In this document: positions 9,901 to 21,900 of the stretch, piece after piece
How positions within the stretch are numbered: the stretch's first letter is position 1
How the letters are laid out: each line of letters starts with the position of its first letter
NCBI GenBank assembly: GCA_943324565.2
Contig: CALPMC020000016.1
Location: 1 to 42,848 of the forward strand
Direction: 5' to 3'
Source of the DNA: Chitinophaga pinensis
GTDB taxonomy: Bacteria > Bacteroidota > Bacteroidia > Flavobacteriales_D > Crocinitomicaceae
Length of the DNA stretch: 42,848 bases
Notes under the pieces: model-generated
Database searches by the model: none
What the model was told of the DNA's origin: nothing
Seen by the model: the letters and a program-made list of their open reading frames with translations, nothing else
Made by a program: the position numbers and the translations under genes

Positions 9901-12900
9901 ATCAACGCAGGAACTTTGACTTTGGGAGTTAATCATGCCCTGCCAAAAGGCAACCCTGGAGGTGGTGTAATACTAAATGGTGGTACTTTAAGTACAGGAG
10001 CAACTATTGGATTTTCAAACGGAACAAGCAGTACAGACAATATGGGTACGCTTACAATGCAAGCCAGCTCAACCATTGCTTTGGGTACCGGTGTTCATTC
10101 GTTATATTTTAGTGCAGCTAGTTTTACCGCAAGTACTACATTGACAATTTCCGGATGGACAGGTAGTGTAGGAACTTCGGGAACTGCAGGTAAAATATTT
10201 ATAGGAAGTACAGCATCACTCACATCTGGTCAACTGGCGCAAATATCAATTAATAGTCAACTTGTGACGCAGCTGAGTTCTGGAGAAATTGTTCCTCGGG
10301 CAACAAGTTATCGATCCAAACAAAGTGGAAACTGGAATGCTTTAAGCACTTGGGAATCGAGTACAGATGGATCTACTTGGGGTAATGCCAGTTCAATACC
10401 AAGCAGTTCTGATGGTACAATTACTATTCAAAACACTTTCAATGTAACAGTAAGCGCAGCGGTAAGTGTAGATGAATTAACCGTAAACTCAGGAGGCACG
10501 TTGACAATAGCTACGAGTCAAACATTGACTATAGCAAATGGTACTGGAACCGATTGCATAGTTAATGGAACTATTTCAAATGCAGGAACTATTACCACTA
10601 CTGGTACACTTGACTTCGGTTCAACCGGACTTTATATTCATAATCAGAATGGGGGGACAGTTCCTGCAGCAACATGGAATGCTTCATCAATTTGTAAAAT
10701 AACGGGAGTTACTACCACTTTTCCATCAGGAATAACAAATTCAGGGGCTCAAACAAATCTTTTTGGTAGCTTCGTTTGGGATTGTCCTAACCAAAGTGGA
10801 CAATTGAACTTTGCAGCAGGAGCATCAACATGGACAGCATTTACTTTAGAAGGAAATTTTACCATTAACAATTCTGGTTCATCTGAACTCATTATTGGTG
10901 GGGATGCGACAAGTATTACCAGAACATTTACAGTTAAAGGAAATCTTGAACTTACAAATACAGGAACTAATGCCAATTTAACCTTAACTGAATACTATGA
11001 CAATATTACAATCGCTGTAAATGGAAATGTTCTAATTTCTTCAGGTACATTGAATTTAAGTTCTTGGAATTCAGCACCAGGTGATGGAAATATTAATGTA
11101 AAAGGAAACTTTACCCACACAGGAGGAACAATTACTGAGACAGGTACCTCAACAGGTTCATCAATCGTAATTAATGGTACAACAGCACAGACAATTGAAA
11201 GTACGGGACGTTCAAACACAATTTTATTCTCTATCGCTCAGACAACAGCTACTGGAACTTGTTCTATAGCCTCGGGAAAAACTTTTGTAAATTCAAGTGG
11301 TAATTTTACTGTCACGGACAATGCATCAACATCTTCAGATTTTACTATCAATGGAACTTTTAGAAATTCAGCAGGAACTATAACATTTGTAGGAACAACA
11401 TTCTCCTCAACCGGAACCTATGAGCATAATTATACAATAACTCAAGGAACAATCCCAACAGCAACCTGGAGCGCAGGATCAACTTGTTCGGTTATAGGTT
11501 ATACCACCAATACCACCGCACCTTCAGGTCTGGGTCAAGCTTTCAGCAACTTTACCTGGAATACTCCTAACCAAAATACGGGTTCAATAAACCTTGCAGG
11601 TGCATTAACAACTGTGAATGGAACACTTACTGTTGCCGCAACTGGAACTACAGTTGCTCGTGAGTTGCAATTATCAGCGACCACGAATTATACTTTAACA
11701 GGTAATACTTCCACAGGAATTGGAGGTTTAACTATTTCAGGAGGCGTATTGAATCTATCAAGCGGAACTTCAACATCAAGTATAAATCTTGTTGGAAATT
11801 TTTCTCAGTCTGGCGGAACGTTAAGTGTTGGTGGTGCGAGTGCAACAATGGCTATCAACTTTGTTAAAACAGCCGGAGGTACTCAAACCTTGAATCAATC
11901 TGGAGGAACAATTTCTGGAAATCTTAACTGGAATGTTGGGAATGGTACAACCACAAACACCGTTCAACTAGGTAGCAATGTAAATTTAGGTGCAGGAACA
12001 GGTACTTTCACTATTTTAGGCAATGCGACCCTTGACGCAAGTACCTACGTCTTGAGCGGGAGTGCAGCTTCAACTTTAAATTCAGGCGCAACATTTATCA
12101 CAGCAAATACTTCTGGTGTCAATGGTTCCATTACTCTTTCCGGAACAAGAACGTATAATGCAGCAGCCAACTATTCATTTAATGGCACCTCTGCCCAAGT
12201 GACCGGTGCTGCTCTTACCTCTGCGAACAATTTAACATTGAACAACAGTACTGGCTTAACTCTAAGCGCTGGATCTTCAATAACAGGCATCTTGACTTTA
12301 ACAAATGGAAAATTAACTCTAGGCTCTAACGACTTGACGTTGGGATCTGCTGCTTCAGTTAGTGGTGCATCATCATCCAACTATATTTTAACCAATAGCA
12401 CAGGACAACTAAAAAGATCAGGGTTAACAACCGCTTTCACATTCCCTGTTGGAAATACTTCTTACAATCCAATTACACTCACAAATTCTGGTACCAGTGA
12501 TACGTATGGAATTATTGCCAAAGACGGGACTGTACCTAATGCGGTAGATGCTACGAAGGCAGTTAACAGGTATTGGGCAGTGACTGAAGGACTTGCTGGA
12601 TCTGGTAACTTAGCTGTAACAGCACAATTCAATACGGCTGATGGAGCAGGAGTAAGCTATAGTACGTCAACTAATCCACAGTTCATTGGCTTGTATCCCA
12701 ATGCATCGTCTTGGGTTCAAAAATCAAGTAGTGCTGCAGCAATTGGAGGTAATCCTTACACAGTTACAGCTTCTGGTTTTACCACTTCGTTACCTACCAG
12801 TGGTTCTACGTATTATTTTGCAGTTGGTACTGCAGGAGCGTTTGAGCCTCTACCAGTTATTACTGCGAGTGGTGGTGTAGTTGCCTCTTCTCCAGGATCC

Positions 12901-15900
12901 ACTGCATCAGGATATGTAGGAAACACAATAACCATTAATGGTACTGGTTTAGCTTCAGTAACCGTAGTTAAAGTAGGTGGTAGTGGAGGAACAAGTGTAA
13001 CTATCTTATCACAAACTGCTACTACACTGACCTTCGCAGCAATTAATTTGGGCGGAACAATTTATATTGAAAACCCTGGAGGAAATACGACAAGCACAGA
13101 ATCTTACACCAATCTAGGTTACATTACCACTGCAACAGGAGCTTGGAGTACAGCAGGAACTTGGTTGGGAGGTGCCGTGCCACCAAGTGCTACAACAACT
13201 GATGTTACTATTGCTCATATTGTAACAAGTACTTCAGGCACAACCAATGTAGGTAAACTTACTGTAAATGCGAGCACTACATTAACTATTACCGCTTCTA
13301 CAACAGTTAATATAAATACTGCTTCAACCAACAGTGGAACAATAACTAATAACGGTACATTATCAACAGCTGTTACTTATACAAACAGTGGTACGATGAC
13401 CATGAATGGTGCATTCCAAATCAATCAAGGAGGTTGGGCAACAGGTTCTAACTTTGTTTATGGTGCAACTGGTACATTAAACTTGAATGCATCAAGCTCT
13501 TATTCGGTTAGCAATACTGATGTATTCTGGCCAACCTCAAACGGTCCATTTAATGTTTCGGTATTACAAGGAGGTTTAACCTTAAGTTCTGCCAACCGCA
13601 CAGTTGCTGGAACATTCGCTACAGCTGCAGGGGTTACACAAACATCAAGTACACTTACAATAAGCGGTACCAATCAGTTAAACAGTGGTGGATTCTTTAA
13701 CTCAGCCCCAACTTATAGCGGCAGTGCTACCTTAATCTATAATAATACAGGAACTTATGGTATCAGCAATGAATGGACAGGCAATTCTACAACCGCAGGA
13801 TCTGGTGTACCGTTTAATGTTACTATTCAAAACGCTACAACACTTACTTTTCCTTCTTCAAACCGAGGTATTGGTGGCAACTTCAATATCGCATCTGGTG
13901 GAGCAACCCTAAACGCAACAAGTGGAGATTTATATGTTGGTGGAAACTTTACCAATAACGGAACATTTACCCACAACACCCGTGCGGTCTTCTTAAACGG
14001 AACCACTCAAACACTCGGTGGGTCAAATATCAATGGAAGTGCAACAACCAACTGTTTTCCTTATTTAATTCTACAAAACGGAACGAATGTTACCTTAGCA
14101 GCTTCTGCAGCGGTAACAAATACCTTAACACTAACTTCTGGAAAAATCACCCTATCAACTTTTGATTTGAATATAGGTGCATCAACAATTTCCGGAGCAT
14201 CTGCATCAAATTATATCGTTACAAATAGTACAGGTCAATTAAAAAGAACGGTAACAACTGCTGCGGTTTCATTCCCCGTGGGTAATTCAGCTTACAACCC
14301 AATTACACTTACCAATGCAGGAACATCTGATTCGTACGGAATACGAGTTGCAGATGGAGCTCCAGCAAATGCGGCTGATGCCCTTGTTATAGTGCAAAGA
14401 AGCTGGTATATAACAGAAGCAGTTGCAGGAGGAAGTGATTTGACACCAGTTGTTGCTCAATACAATTCAGGAGATGTAGGTTCTAATTACAATACAGGTG
14501 TAACCCCATACATGGGTTTATATAACGGCGCTACTTGGTCACAAGTTGCAACTACTCTAGCTGGATCTTTTACAGCTACCTCAACTGGTACTAACCAATT
14601 TCCCGCTACCATTCCAGCAGGTTCATACATTGCAATAGGAAAAGACGCAGGTTTATCGTCAACACCACCAACTATTTCTTCTTTTTCTGCTACCTCAGGA
14701 TATAGCGGTTCCAGTATTGTAATCTCAGGAACTAATTTCACAGGAACTACAGCAGTGACTTTTGGCGGAACAGCAGCAGCTTCATTTACTGTCGATAATG
14801 CTAATCAAATAACTGCAATAGTAGGAACTGGAGGTACAAGTGGTAGTGTTTCTGTTACTACTCCTTCAGGCTCAGTTTCTTTAGTAGGATTTACCTACTT
14901 AGGTTTCATAACAACTTCAGGAGCAACCAACTGGAATACAGGCGCTTCTTGGCTAGGTGGCGCAGTGCCGACTGCAAATACCGCTGTTACCATTGCAGAT
15001 AATTTAAACATTACAGCAGCGTTTACCAACACCCCAATTGCCTCTGTTACTTTGAATACTGGTATTACTGCCACAGCTAGTGCAACCGTTGCGATTGGAA
15101 CAATTACAAATGCAATAACAACTTCAGGTACAGGTGTATTTACATTTAGTGGAGCAGGTGGTTCTATCATCGCAGGAAGTGTTGTAAACGGCGGAACATT
15201 AAGTTGGAGTGCAGCCGCAACATTAAACATAAGTGCAGGTGGTACATTAACCAACAATGGAACATTCACTAGAGGAACAGGAACCCTGAACTTTGTTGGT
15301 TCAGCAGGAACAATCAACGGTTCTAATGCAATAACCTTTAATAATTTAACTATCAATTCTGGAGAGCTTACATTAACCACTGTTCCTACTATTGATGGTA
15401 CATTACAATTAAACGGAGGAAGTGTAAGTGCTGCTCCAATTTATACATCCAATTCTACCCTTTATTATAACCTTAGTTATAACCGTTTTAGCGAATGGAA
15501 TGCAACTGGTGTGGGTACTATTGGAACAACTGCAGGTTATCCAAATAATGTAACAATCAACGCGGGAACATTTGATATAGTTAATGGATCCAATACTGCT
15601 CGAGCAATGAACGGTACATTAACTGTTAATACCGGAGCTACATTTAATGTAAACGCATTGAATGCTGCTATAACAATTGGTGGTGGAATTACAACAAACG
15701 GAACTGGTTCATTTAACATGGGAACAACCAATGCGGCAGTAACAGTTGCAGGTTCAGTTACAAATGCAGGTAGTCTGACCTTATCATCCACTTTAGGTGG
15801 AGATATTTATGTTGCAGGCAACTTTACAAACAATGGAACACTCACCCATAACACAAGAGCGGTTTTCTTAAATGGAACGGCACAAACGGTTTCGGGTAGT

Positions 15901-18900
15901 GCTTTAAACACAAGTGGTACCACCAATTGTTTCGATTATTTGTTTATCCAAAATAATAGTCAGGTAACATTAGGTGCTGCTGTAACGATTCGTAGCAATT
16001 TAAATTTTACCTCTGGGGATATTATTCTTAGCACTTTTGATTTAACGTTAGCCAGTGGAGCAACAATTACAGGTGCATCAAGTGCTAATTATGTAATTAC
16101 CAACAATACAGGTATGCTTGTTCGTACTTTGGCTACAAGTACTGCTGTTACTTTTCCTATTGGAAATAGCGCTTACAATCCGATAACAATCAGTCAATCA
16201 GGAGCAAGCGATGTTTATTCACTTCGCATGATAGATGGAAGTATTTCAGGTTTAAGCCCAAATGATGTAACCCGAACGATAAATCGTAGATGGTCTTTTA
16301 GCAGAACGAACAGTGCCAATGTAAACATTGCTGTAAGTTCCATTTCTTATAATACCGGGGAAGAAAACAATTCCACTAATTTTAATGGAGGCACTCAACC
16401 TTACTTTGGTTTATACAATGGTACATCATGGGTACATGCAACTGCATCTCAATCTTCACAAACCTTTACATCAGCCAATACAGTTGCATCTTCAACCGCT
16501 ACTTCATTTTCGGTGGCTATGGGCAAGGATGTTGCCTTTCTGCCCGCTGCTCCAACAGTAACCTCAGTAGATGTAGCTTCTGCATACAGTGGTTCAACTA
16601 TTGTGATTACGGGTACTAGTTTCACCGGAGCTACGGCCGTTTCTTTTGGGGGAACAGCAGCAGCTTCTTACACTGTAAATAGCGCTACACAAATTACCGC
16701 AGTAATAGGTACTGGAGGTACAAGTGGAGATGTGTCAGTCACCACACCATCTGGAACAGGATCTTTAACAGGAGGGTTTACCTATCTCGGATTTATTACA
16801 ACTTCTGGAGCAACAAATTGGAATGCTTCTTCTTCATGGTTAGGGGGTGTTGTTCCAACTGCAAATAATGCTGCAACCATAGCACATAATTTAAGTATAG
16901 CAGCAGCTTTTACAAATTCTCCAATTGCGTCAATAACGGTTAACACAGGTATTACTGCTACGGCAAGTGCAACAGTTGCTATTGGTACGGTTACAGGTGC
17001 TATTACAACTGTTGGTAGCGGTGTATTTACATTTACAGGAGCATCTGGTTCAATTACTGCTGGTAGCTTTGTAAACGGTGGAACATTAAGTTGGGGTGCA
17101 GCTGCAACCTTAAATATTAGTGCAAGCGGAACATTAACCAACAATGGAACATTTACAAGAGGAACAGGAACTGTGGTATTTGCCAATGCAGGAACAGTAA
17201 ATGGTTCGGGTGCAATTACCTTTAATAATTTAACGTTAACTGCAGGTGCGTTATCTTTAGTAACCACTCCAACAATTGCTGGAACTTTTGTATTGAATGG
17301 GGGTAATATCTCAACCAACGCACCAATTTATACGAACACATCAACCTTGCAATATGGACTTACTTACAGCCGTTTTCTAGAGTGGAGTGCGACAGGAGTT
17401 GGAACAATAGGAACAACACCGGGCTATCCGAATAATGTAACCATTAGTTCTGGAACATTTACAGTTGTTAACGGCGATGCGGGAACAGCTCGAGCTTTGG
17501 CAGGAAATTTACAAGTAAACACAGGTTGCACATTTACAACTGGTGCTTTGAATGCAGTTTTAACGATAGGAGGAAGTCTTACCACAACTGGTACGGGGAA
17601 CTTAAACATGAGTAGTTCCAATGCAGCAGTTACAGTAGTAGGTTCGGTTGCTAACGCAGGCACTTTAGCACTTTCTTCAACATTGGGTGGTGATTTGAAT
17701 GTGGCAGGTAATTGGACAAATAGCGGAACATTTACCCATAATTCTCGCGCCGTTACTTTTAATGGTACGGCTGCTCAAACAATTAATAGTGCTACCACAT
17801 TTGCTTTCTTAACGATAGCAAACACATCTGCAAACGTTACTACTGCAGCAAATATTACGATTACAGCAAGTGGTGTTTTAACGATTAACTCGAGTGCGAG
17901 ATTGGATATTGCTGCGACTACACTAACACTTACTGGCGCAACAAGTTCGATTAACGGATTCTTGAGAAGTGCTGGTACAATTGCCGGTGCGAGTGTATCT
18001 ACACTTACATTTAATAGTGGTGGAACTTATGAGCATAATTATACAACCACAGCCGGAACAATTCCTACTGCAACATGGAGTTCAGGTTCTACTTGTTCTA
18101 TAATTGGATACACAGCGGGTACAATCACAATAGGTTCATCATTTGGGCAGTCATTTTCTAATTTCTCATGGAATTGTCCTAATCAAACGGGAAATATTAA
18201 TCTTTTAGGTCTATTAACCACGATTAATGGCAACTTTACGTTAATTACTACAAATACGGGTTCAGTAAGAATGAGCGGAGCTAATCCTTATACTCTTACA
18301 GTTGGAGGTGATTTTTCGATAGCTGCTGGTACAATAGATTTATCAAATGGTGCAGGAAATTTAGTTTGGAATATTGCAGGTAATTTTTCACAAACAGGTG
18401 GAGCTTTTAATTGGTCTGGTTCTGGAACCAGGGCAATAAATTTTAACAAAGCTTCAAGCGTTCAAACTATTTCACAAAGTGGAGGAACGATTTCTAATAA
18501 TCATAACTGGAATGTTGGTACTGGTTCTTCCACCAACACCGTTCAACTTGCAAGCAATGTCAATTTAGGAACAGGTACCGGAACCTTTACTGTTTTAGGA
18601 AATGCTACTTTTGACGCTGGTGCATTCGTATTAAGTGGTAGTGCGGCATCAACATTCAACTCAGGTGCTAATATTATCTCTGCTAATACTGGTGGGGTAA
18701 ATGGATCGGTAACTTTGTCGGGAACCCGCACATACAATGCAGCTGCCAACTATACCTTCAATAATAGTACTCCTTCAGCTCAAGTAACCGGTGCAGCTTT
18801 AACTGCGGCAAATAATATTACCATCAACAATTCTGCAGGTGTTTCACTGAGTGCGGGTACTACGGTTTCGGGTGCACTTACTTTAACAAGTGGTAAACTG

Positions 18901-21900
18901 GCTATTGGAGCCAATACGTTAACATTAAATGGTACGGTAGCCAGCATGAGTGCATCGAATAGTCTTGTTGGATCTTCAACCTCCGATCTTACCATTGGTG
19001 GTACAGGTGCATTGGGTACTTTGTTCTTTGATCAAACCACTTCAGGCACAACCAATGCCTTACAAAACGTAACCATTAATAGAACTTCAACTGGTTCGGC
19101 GACACTTGGTAATGCGCTGAGGGTTGGAGGTACATTGACGTTAACGAATGGTGATATCATTACCACATCAACCAATACGCTAACGCTTGGTACTGCGGCA
19201 ACTATCTCAGGAGGTAGTTCATCCAGCTATATCGAAGGTCCATTGGATCGTACATTAACAAATAGTTCAAACTTTGTATATCCAATTGGAGGTAACTCAA
19301 CAAATTATCGTCCAATAAACCTAAATAATGTTAGCGTAACTGGCAATCCTGTTGTTAGAGTAACTGTCTCTGAAACTGGAGCTACGACAGCAGATGGAAC
19401 AACTTTAACGTCTTTGCTTAATGCTCGGAACTGGAATTTAGAACAAATTACTGGTACATTCACTTCTGCTACGTTGGTTATTACTGAAAGCGGAATGACT
19501 AATGGAACACATGAAATCGGAAAATCCAATAGCAATCAAGCAGGAACGTTTGTTTCTTGTGGTGAACCTCAAACTGTAAGTTCAGGAACAATTACCTCTC
19601 CTTCTGGTCAAGGCGTTGGTTTTTATGCTATTGGAGTGAAGGGTTGTACTAATCCAACTTCTGGAGGAACAATAGCGGCAAGTCAAACTATCTGCTATGA
19701 AGGAGACCCTGCTGCTTTCACAAGTTCAACTGCAGCTAGTGGAAATGTTGGAACCTTGGAGTATAAATGGCAGTATTCTTCTTCTAGTGATTTTTCTTCT
19801 GATGTAAATGACATCGCTTCAACGAACAGTGCAACTTATGATGCTTCTTCAGGTCTAACTGCAACGCGATATTATAGAAGATTAGCTCGTGTTTCTTGTA
19901 TAAGTGATTGGACAGGAGCAGCAGTTTCAAATATTTTAACGGTAACGGTTAATGCAGTCTTCGCTTCAGGTGAAGTTAGTGCAACGGGTCAAACGATTTG
20001 TTCTGGAGGAACACCAACAGAAATTGGAAGCACTACAGCAGCAAGTGGAGGAGATGCAACAATAACTTATAGCTGGCGTTCATCTTCGGATAGCTATACA
20101 GCTGCCATCGATGGAGCAACTTCAGCAACATATACACCACCGTCAGGGTTAACAGCTACAACAAGCTACCGTCGTTATGCTAATGATGGTACATGTAACA
20201 CAACAGCAACGGTTTCCACAGGAACATGGACGGTGACAGTGAATTCAATTCCATCTGCTCCAACCGCCTCTGCGCAAAGTTTCTGTTCTGCTTCTTCACC
20301 AACAATCGCAAGTTTACAGACCACATCAGGAACTTCAATCAAATGGTACGATGCAGTGACATCCGGAAATTTACTTTCTAGCGGAACAGCTCTAACTACA
20401 GGAACTTATTACGCATCACAAACAGCATCAAGTTGTGAGAGTTCAAGAACAAGTGTTGCTGTCACAATAAATTCCAATGGAACTTGGATTGGTGGCGCAA
20501 CGGGTAACTGGGACGTAGCAGAAAACTGGTGTGGGGGTGTTCCGGATCAAAATACAGAGATTGCTACTATTCCTTCAGGTGTGACAGTAACAGTGAATAC
20601 TTCTCCAACAATATTAACATATACCTTGGCGTCAGGTTCTACTGTAAATCTTGGTAATAACGTAATTACTATTGCAGACGGTGGGTCATTTACTAATAAT
20701 GGAACGTTCAATGCTGGAACAGGAACCGGTACTGTGGTTTTTGCTGGATCGGGTACATTGGGCGGAAGTTCTACGACATTTAACAATTTATCAGTTAGCG
20801 GAGCCTTAACAGTAAATACCTCTCCTACGGTAAACGGAACACTTACGCTCAATAATGGAGGTTCAATAGTAAGCAATCCCATAATTTATGGAGCTTCCTC
20901 AACACTAATTTATAATCCGGGTGGTGAAATAACATCTACAAATAATGAGTGGCCAACAAGTAATTCACCTTTAAATGTTACCATTCAGAATACTTCAAAT
21001 GTTACTTTGAATGATGCAAAAACAATTAATGGTTTACTAACATTAACTAGTGGGGATTTAATTATTGGATCTAATAATTTAATTTTAGGTTCCTCAGCTA
21101 CAGTAAGTTCAGCTTCCGTGAGTAGTCACATAAATGCTTCATCTTCTGGAGAAGCTCGAAAAATTTATGGTGGCAGTGGCTCATTTACATTCCCTGTAGG
21201 AGATGGAACAAATTATACCCCTGCCACAGTTAATTTTACTTCCGCTGGTTCTTTCAACGGAGAAACAAACGATTATCTTGGTGTTCGATTGAAAACATCT
21301 AAAGTTACAGGTTTGAACTCCAACAACTCAAATTATATAAGTCGCTCTTGGTTCATTGAGCCACATAATTCAGCAAGTGGTTTTACTTATACGGTTAACT
21401 TATCCTACGCTGATAATGATATTGTAGGTACGGAAAGTGAAATTCGTCCCATTAAATTAAGTTCAGGTGTTTGGCAATACCCGGGTGATGTATCTTTTGA
21501 AAATGGAACGCAATTAGTCGGTACAAGCGGGTCAATAAATATCAGTTCGAATGTTTTAACATGGTCTGGTTTAACATCTTTCAGTGAATTTGGTGGTGGT
21601 GGTCAAGGAGGTCCGCTTCCAGTTGAGTTACTTTCTTTCAACGCCTTCTGCGAAGACGACATAATATCTTTATCATGGTCAACGGCTTCCGAGCAAAATA
21701 GCTCACATTTCAATATTGAAAAATCAATTAATGGAATAGATTGGAGAGTAATTGGAACAGTTATGGCAGCAGGAAATTCAACGGAAGAAATTGACTATTC
21801 ATTTATTGATTCAGAAAAGTCCAATGGCGATAAATATTACCGTTTAAACCAAGTGGATATTGATGGCAAGAATAAAATATACGACCCAATTTTCGTAGAT

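Noticed and set aside
14895-15380. Long antisense open frames inside the giant gene (also 16782-17318, 15537-15791, 17424-17663, 20547-20882)
   Set aside because: They are mirror frames of the Thr/Ser/Gly/Asn codons of the sense gene. The two longest resemble each other only because they lie opposite the 1884-bp repeat. Their translations are low-complexity Val/Pro/Ala-rich and match no family.
7650-21300. CRISPR-like or other direct-repeat array in the 15 kb region
   Set aside because: Repeats are in frame, degenerate and protein-coding, with no constant spacer length and no cas genes.
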